Assembly: GCA_009103225.1 (NCBI GenBank)
Contig: RHPI01000671.1
Coordinates: 582,911-626,062, forward strand
DNA: 43,152 nt
From: Chlorokybus atmophyticus
Lineage: Eukaryota; Streptophyta; Chlorokybophyceae; Chlorokybales; Chlorokybaceae
Direction of reading: 5' to 3'
The translations under genes were made by a program, and so were the position numbers. Positions 11,000-24,688 of this stretch are shown here, in pieces. Under the pieces are notes generated by a model that did not search any database, was not told where the DNA came from, and saw only the letters and a list, made by a program, of their open reading frames with translations. Each line of letters opens with the position of its first letter. Position 1 is the stretch's first letter.

Positions 11000-12069
11000 T
11001 ACTCCAACAATTGACATCAACATGCCCGCCCTTCTTGCAATGAGAGCACACAACCTTCTTGCCTTTCCCACAATCCCTTGCAATATGGCCTTCCTCTCTA
11101 CGCGACAAGCATTTGGCACCCGACACACCTTCCATTACGCGTTATTGGCGTGCTTGGGCTCCTTCGGCTTCCCATCGGCTGCCTTGCTTGCCGCCGATGT
11201 CGCTGTGGGCTTCAAAGAGCTCTTATCCTCCGAAATCTCAAGCAACTTCAACCCCCGACGCTGCCGGTTAATGTTCTTGAGGTACTCATGCTGAATTTCT
11301 ACCGTCTCGGCCACCTTGAAGAGATCCGCAAGTGTGTACATGCCGAACTCGGATTGAGTGGTCAACATGGTCTCCACCTTCAGCCTCAAGTCCGCCTCTA
11401 GTTGTTGAAGATACACAACCGCCGCAATTTAATCTGTCATCACCTTGTGGTCCATGTCTGTTCAGAGCTTGAGCATGCGCGTATACATCATCCTCGCCGT
11501 CTCCCTGACATTGCGCTTGAAGAAAACTAAGATCACAAACCTTGGCGGGTGTTGGTTGTGGGTAGATCTTTCTCAAGAGCGCCTTGAACTCAGTCATTGG
11601 CTGCTCCTTCTTCCACTCCGTTTCAAATGCAGCGGGTGCGCCGAGCCGCAACGCCTTCTCCTTCACCTCCAACTGCTCCTTGAACTCTCCTCACGTGCCC
11701 CAAGGCTTCGTCCTTCAAGTACAGAGGCAACATCTTGAAGGCTTTATGCTCGTCCCACCCCGACTTGTCCCGGTATTCCCATTTGACCATCGCTGAGTCG
11801 GCACGGTCGATGAAGTCCCGTAGGTCCGCCGTGCCAGGCCTCCCACTAAACTTCGGTGTGCTATCAGCTTCAACCATGGTATCCATGGTTGAACCTGAAT
11901 CAGGCATCACTCCACCCTTGTCCTCGATGTTGGACTCCTCGTCACTCGACAACTCCACCGCTTCGGCAAGGCCCCCGTCCACCGGCGTAATCCTTCCTTT
12001 CGATGCTCCTCTCTTTGAGGGCACCATCGATGAGAATGGGTGCCAGTCCTCTCCAGATCTGGTGGGCAT
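11000..12069 (-). pseudogene. gag remnant of the retrotransposon
   Basis: The presumed start at 12069 opens an acidic N-terminal segment followed by capsid-like text (PKFSGRPGTADLRDFIDRAD near 11845) typical of Ty3/gypsy Gag. It continues in shifted frames at 11672-11286 and 11416-11135. Two zinc knuckles follow: CLSRREEGHIARDC (about 11114-11073), in which the second cysteine is arginine, and CSHCKKGGHVDVNC (11048-11007), which has all four ligands of a CCHC knuckle. Gag would form the particle and the knuckles bind RNA. At least two frameshifts break it. Confidence 0.75.
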
Positions 12070-12779
12070 AAACTCATCTGCAACTCGAATTTATCCGGAG
12101 CAAACTCACTGAGGGTTGGATGCAAGTGAAGGATGCGTGTCACCTTGGAAATGATAGACGAAATGACCACAACTTCACTTGCAATCAGCCGTTCACTTGT
12201 GTAGAGCAGTCTGAACTCAATCCTCACTCAAAGTAAATGCTAAGGCAGCCCATACGGTGCATTAAAGTCGCAACAGTGACCCCCCCCCCCCCTCATGCAC
12301 AGCAACGCACAGCAACGAACACCGTGTGTGTATGCACGTGCCTGCATGTATGGTATACATGCAAGCATGTGCACAAGCATCCGCTCAGCCAAGAACCTCT
12401 TCTCAAAGGTATTGCTTGCACTTCAATAGGCCAACTCGCATCCAACCAACTTAAGAAACAAGCTAGCAAAGCCATATATACCACTGTTGAGCTTAAGCCC
12501 AACCAACTCTCCAACTACCCTAACTGTCAGTCTGCACCAGCATAATAACAGTCGTGATGGCATTGATAAGTGATTATAGAATATTAGGGAAGGCTTTTTC
12601 AAACTCATCCTCTTCAAGTACACTTCAAGACGCATTTCACAACTGAAAACAGCTGCACGGGATACCACGGTAACTCAAATATGAAGTCAGCTCTGTATCT
12701 GACCGTAGATACGCCTCGAACACACATCCCTCACGTCCATGAGCACCCAATCATACGTATCCAACGAACCCAACACACA
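12070..12779. other. No gene recognised; 13-base C run
   Basis: A run of 13 C lies at 12280-12292, and a TG/CA-rich stretch with ATG/CAT repeats at 12320-12385. Nothing else was recognised, and no 5' LTR or primer-binding site could be identified before the gag start. Confidence 0.5.
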
Positions 12780-13195
12780 TACCCTGTAGAATGGCCATGA
12801 GAGCCAAGGTCCCAAGGTCCATCCATGTCACCGACCCGAGGGCTCCATGCACATGACACTACATGCTCACGTATGACAGGGCCCACATGGTCTCCTGCGA
12901 GAAGGCTATTGCGTACGTGCCTTCATGTGTCATGGCGGTGTTCAAAATCTAATTGGTGTTCTACAGCAAGGCCAGGAGCAAGACACAGCTCAACGCACCG
13001 AAGGCGTACAGTTTCACGAATATTGCCATTAGTGGGTCAAGTATATGTTGCATGCAACGCCGGCTATCTTTAAATGCTGCTGATCACAATCACCTTTACA
13101 GATTGTTGGCTATGCAAAACAGTAGCACTTTTAATCTGGTTGACAGGAGCCTCGTTCCTTTCGACACAGCAACATCACATGACTCTTATTGATTT
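12780..13195 (+). pseudogene. Family W copy 3, C-terminal fragment
   Basis: The translated plus strand gives PSCVMAVFK, then LVFYSKARSKTQLNAPKAYS after a stop, then LVDRSLVPFDTA. These match PSCVVMLFR, LVCYGKNGSKVQLDAPQAYN and LIDRSVILPGSA in the minus-strand copy at 14098-14691. It lies to the right of the retrotransposon in the same orientation as copy 1. It might be the downstream half of a copy split by the element, but the ends of copies 1 and 3 seem to overlap in content, so an independent fragment is also possible. Confidence 0.6.
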
Positions 13196-14097
13196 CTACC
13201 ACTGTGCTTAAGCTGTACATTAGATGATTAACAAGTACTTGTTGCCGTTACGCAAATTACGCACCTTTAGCCTATCGAGTCATTAGCACGGTGTGCATAT
13301 TACATAGCGTAAAAACAGACAATACACGTGTGTTGTTGCGTAACCGTAGTTCGTTGGATTCAAATATCCGCATCCTTTTGTCATCACAAATCTTCCAGCA
13401 TGACTAATCAAGAACTGAGAGACTGCCTGATCCAACATGACCCTACCAGATTAGCCTATTAACAGACTGTAGGGCCGTTGATCGCTAATGTGGATTGTTG
13501 CCCCCAGTCAATAGCTTGTTGTGCTTTACAATGGCCGGTACTTACCGGTATTTGATAATTGATTAATGTATGGGTATCCAATACTTCATCTAATACTTCA
13601 TTACAGTGGCAATTTGTGGACAACGGCTAGTGGCACACCGCCTTGTGTGACGCCATAGTGACCTTTGTATGCCTGTACTTGGCAAGCTACTCTTTTGCCT
13701 ATGCGGTGCACCTCACAACAAACAAATTAGGACAAGGCCACCCTCCCAACATGGAAATTACTAAAGATGCTGCGCAAATTGCGACATCAACAGTATGTTA
13801 TGACGAAAAACGTCAGTTCAAACATCAATTACGTAGTACATGATAGAGGCACGCAACCCTATAATGTACGTCATGGTTTGTTGATACGATTGCTCAAGTG
13901 CCTTCTATTGCACTTTTTGCGAATTACCGTGTGCAAATCAAGCACATGCACGTGATTATGTGAGTGCCCGTGCGTGCGCATGCACGTGCACATACATCAG
14001 CACCATCTTGCCTGCATTGCGCAATTGGAACGTCAAGATACTATATTTAACAATCACAATGATGATGACACCTACGCATGTACACTACTACTTTGTA
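13196..14097. other. No gene recognised
   Basis: About 0.9 kb with only short chance open frames. It is somewhat AT-richer than the flanks, and CA/TG-rich at 13940-14000. No repeat, RNA or coding feature could be supported. Confidence 0.5.
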
Positions 14098-15400
14098 CTA
14101 GCTATGAAGTACGCCCTCCTCCCATTGACTCAAGAGGTTAACAGTGTCTATTACAGTAATCACCTGGGCATCAGCAACAACTACATGTCGACCATGTAGC
14201 GTGAAGCTCAAGCTTGGTGGTTCATACAAACCAAAGTCATAATTCAGTGCCGAGCCAGGCAGAATTACGCTTCGGTCAATCAACTCATAAGCGCCGTTGA
14301 TTTTGCTTAGCCAACTTTCTCTAAAGGTCATTGTGTTCAGCAGCAACCAGGTGTAGCCGTCATTGCGTGCATCTATTGCTTGACCCATCGACCAGTTGGA
14401 GCTGGTGGCGATATGCAGAAAATTGTACGCTTGGGGTGCGTCAAGCTGTACCTTGCTCCCGTTCTTGCCATAGCACACCAACAGAGCTCTAAAAAGCATC
14501 ACAACACACGAAGGCATGTCAACAGCCTTCCCAAACGAGCCAGTGCGCGCCTCGCACAACGCTTCCCTCGTCGCAGCATGAAGGTCAGGTGGCAATGTCA
14601 TCACGTCACCATTGCGGTTGGTTACCGATAAGAGCTCATGCTTGTGCTCTGCAGGAACACTCTGTGCGTGAAATAGCAGCTTTGTCTCCAACCCGCCATC
14701 CGATGTCGAGAATTACCGATAGAACAGATATGGAAGTTTTTCCTTGGAATACTGTACCATCAGGATCTCAATCTACCACTACTAATACGCCCGCAATGTC
14801 GAGAAGTCAGGCACTGACTAAACACTCACGGTTTCCGGATGTTCATCAAGTCTGCCCTGAACGAGCGCACGCGTGCTGTCCATATAGACAGGCCTGGCCC
14901 TGCCCAAGCTGCAAACCTCGTCACCACGACACATGGGCACGGTGCCGCACAAGACCACTTTGCGCCGAGCGACATCCCAATGCCAGAAGTACCCTAAGGA
15001 ACTGTACACTGTGAGAAGCTGACCGTCCCACACCATTGCAGCGGAGTTATGCCTTTCTCACCCTCGTGAAGGCAAACGCTCTCACACTGATCAGTGTTTG
15101 AGTCCCAAAGATGCAGCACGGACTTGGACACCCCCTCCCAATAACAGTACAGGGCGGCAACGACTGTGCCGCAAAGCACCACGCTCGGTGTTGCTTTGAC
15201 CGGAGTGGCGCATGCGTGTGACAGGAGACAGTGTGGCTGCCAGTGATGTTGGCGCTGTGCCACTCGTCCGGATGATGGCAATTCGCCACGCATTTGTGTA
15301 GTGAAATGAAGCAACTGCGCCAGCTGCATCCATCAACATTACTGTTGCAAAGCGATTGTGCCAATGCGCCGTTTGCTGGAAACTTCTGCTCATGCAACTC
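14098..15400 (-). pseudogene. Family W copy 2, propeller-like gene of unknown function, probably broken
   Basis: The longest block (14691-14098, 197 residues) is open and well structured in composition, with VDMPSCVVMLFRALLVCYG, DAPQAYNFLHIATSSNWS, WLLLNTMTFRESWL and VVVADAQVITVID. Upstream, 15036-14818 gives MVWDGQLLTVYSSLGYFWHW and YMDSTRALVQG, and 15200-15040 gives VLHLWDSNTDQCESV. Repeated WD and strand-like text suggests beta-propeller blades. The upstream blocks lie in different frames with no obvious intron between LHLWDS and VWDGQLL, so this copy also looks damaged, unless small introns were missed. Two other copies in the window show it belongs to a multicopy family. No product is named. 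Confidence 0.5.
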
Positions 15401-15469
15401 TATCCAAAGATTGTCGTCGTGCGCAGCAGTCTTCCAATTGCTACAAGTTACACAGTGTCAGCAGCAGAC

Positions 15470-15730
15470 CAGCACGCACGCATGCACACGCGCAGACACG
15501 TGCACATGCACGCACGCATGGACGCACGCGCGCCATATCACCATTTGTACACATCAGTCAGTTACTGGCAGACTGCAGCTGCCTTTGCAGTCTCTCTCGC
15601 ACCAACTTGTTTGTGAATGTGATGCAAGCAGTCCATTGGCAGTGTGGTCTAGTCAGGTGTAAGGTGATCGTTGCGCGCCCTCTGCATCAGATGAGAAGCT
15701 TCAGGACAGCTGTTTGCGATTGAGATGTGA
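15470..15730. repeat. CA-rich microsatellite and inverted match to 3640-3880
   Basis: 15475-15535 is a CGCA/TGCA-rich simple repeat. 15570-15700 matches the reverse complement of 3670-3770 closely, sharing GGCAGTGTGGTC. This forms the upstream edge of the two inverted family W copies. Confidence 0.6.
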
Positions 15731-15895
15731 AAGCCTGCCTGGCGTTAGTTGACCTGTAATGATACGGTGCTTCAACAAGCCGCTTGCGGACTTATGCATG
15801 TGTGTCATGGAGACCGAACCAGCAAGGTCAGGGTTTCAAGGTTGCTGAGAATATGGTTACTCTGGCATATAAGCTGCAAAGCGCTTGGTATCCAT

Positions 15896-15949
15896 GCAGT
15901 GGACACGCCTTGCACTCGCGCATGCATTAGCGCAAGGCGTGTCCACTGC
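15896..15949. other. Perfect 18-bp inverted repeat (stem-loop)
   Basis: GCAGTGGACACGCCTTGC at 15896-15913 is followed, after an 18-base loop, by its exact reverse complement at 15932-15949. If transcribed on either strand it would fold into a stable hairpin. It lies between the family W copy and repeat D, outside any recognised gene. It could be a small-RNA-like hairpin or the relic of a short inverted-repeat element. Confidence 0.85.
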
Positions 15950-16324
15950 GTGTAAACAACAACTTATGCAGCTACTTCTGTTCTGGATGCGCCTAAACAA
16001 ACCTTGACATCTAAAACAGACAAGCCTGGACCACATCCGTGTCTGACACGACAATCTGTGGCCCGCCGTAGCATGACAATGCTGGTGCTGAATGCTTGTG
16101 GAGCAGGCATTCCAAGGTTGCAACACGACAGCTTGCTTATGAACTGCAAGCCGCACAGTCCCACAACCAACCAATCATTTGTAATCAGTCAAGAGTTCAA
16201 GCAGTACGTCATGAAGCTATGCAGCATGGAGCTAGCTGCTGCAGCAAGCTGATGCTCAGGTGAAGCGGTTTTGTCACTGTCGTGTGTTGAACGCTGGTAC
16301 TCTACAAGTTGTGTCTCTGCCCCG

Positions 16325-18760
<2,436 letters not shown>

Positions 18761-21700
18761 TCATGTCAATCTCGTCCTCAAGCTTGGCAAGGTTTGCACT
18801 TATTTCCATTAGAGCAGCGTAATCGGCATCCGCTCCCATGGTGCCGAGTTCCGCTTCAAGCGAAGCCTTTTTGTCCCCGAGCAAAGCTATCTGCCCTTCC
18901 AGCTTCTCAAACTCTCGCTTCTCGCTGTAAGACAGCCTCCTCGCCTGCTGATTGTCGCTAACACCATTCGATGCCGCTCCTAATGAGGATGAAGCGGCTT
19001 CTGGCATGGCTGGCCGTCTCGCTTCCTTTGCAGCTGCCTTTGCCGCTGCTGCTTTGGCTGCTGCAGCATCTTCTCGCTCCTTCTCAACCTGCAATGTGCA
19101 TAGAGTACACCTTGGACCGTTTTTGCATGAAATGCATATTGAATGGACACTAGACCATATGCACACCCAGAACACACAATCACACCTGTGCAGGTGTGCA
19201 TGCACGTGTGTGCAATGACATGTGAGTTACATGTATCCATATATGACACCCTCATCATAATGATTGTTGTGGTCACAACACCCTTGCATAGAAGGTTTGC
19301 AGTGTCGCTCACACCTTGTATTCTTGATAGTCTTCATAATTGCCCTCAAAGACATAAACCTCGCCATTGCCTTCAAGGACAAACAGCCGCGGCGCAATGT
19401 TGTTCATGAACGCGCGGTCATGCGAAACCACCACCAAGCAGCCTTCATAATCCTTAAGGTAGGCCTCAAGCACCTGACAACACAAGCTGGTTGGTGGAAT
19501 GCCCAACGCTCATGCACGTGTGTGTGGCGCAGGAATGCGTATGGTTGCTCACCTCAATGGTGGGTAAGTCCAAGTCGTTGGTAGGTTCATCAAGCATCAG
19601 AAAGTTTGGCCTCTGCATCAACACGAGCGCCAACGCCAGCCGCCTCCTCTCGCCACCACTCAACTTGGCAGCCCTGTCGTGTCACAACTCAGCTCATCAA
19701 GAACGGATTTATGACAAAGGAACTAGGGACATCGTGCAATCATAAGCATCCAGGTCATCGACAAACTTTGGTGCAACATGTATCATTAGAGCGATGAGTG
19801 ATCCGTGCAGCCAACGCAGATGCGTACCAGTTTATTGGGCACACGTATGAGACATGCTCAGCTGCAACTTTATATGATGTACATATATAATAAGTAGTAA
19901 CTATGCTTTATGACTTGCCCTCCATAAGACCAACACTGATAAATAGCATTATGCTGGAACTCATGGGTGTAGGAGTAATTTGAGACTCATATACCAAACC
20001 GTTACACTGACCAGTCAAACTGTTTCTTGCGTGAGAAGCCGAATCTCGAGAGGAAGGACTCGGCTGTGACCACCACCTTCTCCGCTATGGCTCCCTGAAA
20101 GCCGCCAACACCGCGGCCGCCCAACTCTATGGTCTCCCCTCCAGCCTGCACCCCACATAAATTGTCAACCACATGAACAACATTGCATAATGTTACACAG
20201 ACGCACATGCAACAGTTGCAGACAGTGGTAGCGTGGTTGGTTGTGCCGCAGTCATGACCAAGTTGATGGTGGAAAAGCATGCACCAATGATGCTGCGGAA
20301 CGAGGGACAGACATGCACATGATGCGTGCCCCCCCCCTCCCCCCTCACCAGTGCGCACAGTGTTTTAAATCACTTGGGTCAACCAACATAGTGTCATGAA
20401 TTTGACCTGGCGGACGAAGTCGATGACACGAACATCATCAGGAATAATCAGCGCGTCCTGTCGGAAATACCCAATCTTGAGGGTCTCTCCGGCCTCCCTC
20501 TCGCCGCTGTCAAGCGGTCTTGATCCCGCCAACACATCGAGCAGCTGCATTGCAACTGGTTGAGTTGCTGATGCATATTATAGACAACACAATACACTCA
20601 CAGTTGATTTGCCGACACCGTTGCGGCCGACAATGCCGATGCGTTCACCGGGCTCAAAAGTGTAAGAAAAGCCGTCGAGGATGACTGGGCTGTTGCTATT
20701 GCTGCTGCTGGCAACGCCATTGCCATCATCATGGTTCGCATGGCCAAGCTTGACATAAGCATTCCTCAACGCCAATGCCTAGGGAACAAGCACGTCAATA
20801 GCAAACTCACACACCAACATTACAATCTCACGCGAAGGCATCACACACCTTGTTGCCGAGGCGCGTAGTGCCCGTGTCGAGGCGTATGCCCTCGGCAGCG
20901 TCCTTCTTTCCAGCCTCGACACGCGAAGTCAAGCGGTAGAAGCGGTCCACTCGCGCACGGGACTTTGTGGAGCGTGCTTTGGGCTGCCGCCGCATCCACT
21001 CTGCCTCCTGCCATTGTCAAACATGAAGAGGTGTTTTGGCTGTGTTCCTCGCATGCATTAACAACACATGAATGTGACAACACACCTTTCGCAGCATGTT
21101 TTTGGCAGCCGCCACCTCGGCTGCAGCTGCAGCTTCGCGCTCAGCCTTGTTGGCAAGAAACTTCCTGACAAGACGAACGAAAAGAATACGTTTTGCGCAT
21201 TGATGCTCCGAAACACACAGGCACACATACGCGTGCACATGCAAATGCGCATATGCATGCACTGTGCAGATAAGCAGTTGGTCGGTCTCCTGCTTTGAGG
21301 TTGTACAGCTTACGAGTAGTTGCCAGCGTGGCGATATGCGGCTCCGTCGTTGATTTCCACTATCTCATTGCAGATGCGGTCTAGGAAGAAACGGTCGTGT
21401 GTCACCTGCAAAGTCAGCTTATGAACCTTTGCATCCGCACCGCAACTCACATGACTTTCTTGCACACAGAGCCGAGAGGTACCAGCACGAGCGTGAGTTC
21501 TGGATCTTGGAGCAACTTTTCCAACCACTCGATTGCTGCAATGTCGAGATGGTTGGTGGGTTCCTAAAGGCACCAGCAGCACGTGTCAATCACCTGAATA
21601 CACATGCCAAAGTGACCCTTCCAACATGCAATCAGCAGGGTTTTATTGACAGACACACGCGCGCACGCACACACACACACATGACCCTTCCAACATGCCA

Positions 21701-22494
21701 GCAGCAAACCCGGCATCCTTGTGCACAATTTGCAGTCGTACTCTTCAAGCACACACACACGCGCAACATTGCTGCATGTTTCACGCACATCGAGGAGCAG
21801 GAGTTCGGGCCGCATGAGCAGCGTGCCAGCCAGCGCTGCGCGCTTCCGCTGCCCGCCCGACAGCGACCGCACTTCGCGCTGATAGAGCGCCTCCTGCCGC
21901 CCACTGCTCGCCGATGAAGACTGCCCTAACCCAAGCTGCTCCAACACCTACATAATGGGTGTAACATCACCACGGAGGCGCACGCATGAAGCATGTGTGG
22001 GTGACAGTGCTGCTGGACGTCCAAACGTGCAAACTGCAAGTAAAAGTGCATTGAGCTAAGCTCTATGATAAAGGGTTTGAGGCTTACCTTCTTTGCCTCA
22101 GCTCCAAGTTCCCAGGCGCCTCCAAGAGCGTCCATTTGTGCCATCGCAGCTTGCATCTATTGGAAGAAAACGCAAGTACACATGTTGGTATCAACTTGAA
22201 TCACATGCTCGCGTGCAAAGTGTGCCAAACCAACCTCCGCTTGCAGGTCGCTGCTATCGTCATCGCTGCTGGCGGAAGCGACGCGGCTGACGGCGAGCTC
22301 GTAGCGTGCGACTGCCGCTGCAAGAGGGGAATCCTCCCCAGATGATGAGACATATGACAGCACGGACTCCAGCACCGTCTTGTCGCCATCCAAGTCAGGC
22401 TCCTGTCACACACTCAACGCAATCAGCTGCTATGCAACAAAGTAATGCCAACAATGCTGATGATAGCCATTATGGTGTTGACTTCAAGAAGTGG

Positions 22495-22590
22495 TGACGG
22501 TTGTTGTTGTGGTGGTAAGCATGATGCTTGTTGTTGTTGTAGTCGTCACTATTGTTGCTGTTGTTGCTGCGGTCGTTATTGGTGGTGTGT
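22495..22590. repeat. GTT/GTTGCT-rich simple repeat in an ABC-F intron
   Basis: GTT and GTTGCT triplets dominate this stretch, which lies in the third intron of the ABC-F gene (22403-22598). It has no coding role there. Confidence 0.7.
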
Positions 22591-23631
22591 GACTGCACCT
22601 GTGCAAGGTAAGCAAGCAGTAGGCCGCGTCGGCGCTGGAGGGAGCCTGAGTCGGCGGAGTCTTTCCCAGCGAGCACCTTCAGTAGGGTGGACTTGCCGCC
22701 GCCATTTGCTCCCACCACACCCACCTTGGCACCGCGACTGCGTGGACAGAATAATGCGTGTTGCTTGGGCTTACTGTACTATGAAGCTGTACATATACTC
22801 AAGCAGCATACTTCAATAAGCACATTGTGTATCAACTTGACATTAAATTGTTGTTGATTTTCGTGTCAAGTGGCGGGGCGTGTAGAGTGGCGCAGCACAG
22901 CACTGTGAACACATGCATGCACAAATGCATAAAGCATGAATATATGTGATGCGCACCTAACCGTCAGGTTGAGGTCTTTGAACTGGAACACTTCTCCATC
23001 GTGCGACTTGTCCAAACCTTCCGCCTAGTTGTGTAAACAACGGGTCAGCAGTAGGCTAACATCAACAGCATGCAACCGCACAAACAAGTGCATGTGTGTC
23101 AATTGCAGTATGAGGATGGTAATGCTATGAACTGGACCGTAAAAGCAGCATAAAGCATTGGCGCATATTAACAAGCAAGCAACTGCTTCGCTACATTTAG
23201 AGCTCTTGTCAACTGTTCTGCCACGTTTGAAATCAGCGATAAAAAAAAAGCTATGACTATGCAGAGCACAACTCTCACTCCCAGAAGCAGTGACCACTAC
23301 AGCTCACTCGTTGATAGCTGGCAATGCTACAGAATGTGAACTGATACATTTTATTTAAGCATGTTGCCAACTCATCATACCAGAAGCAAGATCTCAGAAT
23401 CGTTGGCTCTCGCTTGCACAAGCAAGCTCCACCTCCGCCTGCCGCTACTTGGGCGTCGCCGCCGCAGCAAGAAGCGAGCGCTGCTGGCTTTGACGCAACC
23501 ACCTGCTTCAAGCCAGCAATGACTGCGCTGCAGGCGCAGCCCACCCGCCAACGGCGACGGGGACAGCACCGCCAGCGCCGCCGCCACCGCCACCGCCGGC
23601 ATGCTTGGCCTGATGTTCTGGCCTGGTGAAC

Positions 23632-23700
23632 GCACTGAATGCACTGAACACTGTTCAGTGTCCGTTGAACGTGTTCAGTGTACACTGATGAACACGAGCG
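23632..23700. promoter_or_regulatory. Cluster of CACTGAA/TTCAGTG dyads upstream of the ABC-F gene
   Basis: The block holds CACTGAAT, a near-perfect dyad CACTGAACA-C-TGTTCAGTG (23642-23660), another GTGTTCAGTG (23671-23680) and CACTGATGAACA. It begins about 30 bases upstream of the preferred start codon at 23602, so it could be a binding site in the promoter or 5' leader. If translation starts at 23644 the dyad would overlap the start. A regulatory role is inferred only from position and symmetry. Confidence 0.4.
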
Positions 23701-24688
23701 TTTCATGAACATTCTCGAAGGCTGGTGCTTCCAAGTGTACAACATACAGGACGCAGGGATTGTGTATGTCATGGGTACGGGCATTAGTGAAGGTAGGTAG
23801 CTGGACAACCCGGTGGTGAATGTATGAGTAACGGTGTAGTGTGCTGATTGTTTGCATGCACTTGACACTCTCATGCATGCATGTACTTGCAGTTACCTGT
23901 GTCAATCACAAGTAATCGCCTGTACATATAAAGCGCAATATGAATGAACATGCAATGAGCAACCTTGCATGTACATACACGACTTATACCCTATAAAATG
24001 TGGCGTGCGTATGCGCATACGTTTAACATGCAAGGTGTGTGCCTAGTATACAGTCAGCAACTCAAATTCATCAGCAACATGATTACCACCGGGTGCCTAC
24101 TCTCCTTCTCTACTACTACCAACACCAACATCATCATCATCATCTACTACTACCAACACTAACACCACCACCCCATTAGACATGCATGACATGCACGTAC
24201 TGGTCATCACCTGCAACATGCTGCGTACTTGCATGTCATGCGTGTCTACGCCAGCGGTTTATAAGGTATAGCAATTCATGATCAGTCCTGTGTGCTACCA
24301 TAGCGGCTGGGAGGCTAGAGATATGTGCTACATGTAGCCACTGGCTTGGCCAGGGACCAACCAAGCCAAGCAAGATACCAAACCTACACAAGTGACTTGG
24401 TGAGCAGGTGTAGAGGGTGTAGCACACTTGCAGAATGACGATGGTGACGACAGCAAGATCAAAGGAGCCCCCTCATCCTGTGCGTAGTTTGAGGACACGC
24501 ATAACACAATCGTTCATGCTCACAGCTATTTAAAGCATGCACCTGTTGAACATAACGTGAAGGGCAAACAGCGTCTCTATCAATGTTGCTGCATTCAAAG
24601 CATAAGGTGGGCAGCAGCTAAGCACCCACCTTTCACCAACAGCAGCCCAGTTTCGTGTTAACCAAGCCTACCACCAAGGCTGCTTCAG
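23701..24688. other. Intergenic spacer, no gene recognised
   Basis: This lies between the ABC-F upstream region and the stop codon of dolichol kinase. It contains ATC/TAC/ACC simple repeats at 24115-24175 and CA-rich stretches. No coding or RNA feature could be supported. Confidence 0.5.

Larger units (their letters stand above)
4928..12069 (-). mobile_element. Decayed Ty3/gypsy-type retrotransposon with a PHD-finger integrase tail
   Basis: Read on the minus strand the order is gag with zinc knuckles, aspartic protease, reverse transcriptase, RNase H, integrase and a C-terminal PHD finger. Integrase downstream of RNase H is the Ty3/gypsy order. Many frameshifts and stops show the copy is dead. 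No pair of LTRs was found: the only shared end sequence is 16 of 17 bases at 4854-4870 and 12128-12144, with no similarity beyond it. Fewer than 100 bases separate the integrase stop from the W copy on the left, so a 3' LTR is missing or very short. The ends given are coding limits, not element limits. Confidence 0.85.

Noticed and set aside
4854-12144. LTR pair suggested by the 16/17 match at 4854-4870 and 12128-12144
   Set aside because: Similarity stops immediately on both sides and there is too little room for an LTR between the integrase stop and the left flank.
21470-21490. Apparent loss of the SHDR-type motif at the end of the first ABC-F domain
   Set aside because: The frame reads on into an intron. 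Using donor 21483/21482 and acceptor 21405 restores LVLVTHDRFF, so the motif is intact.
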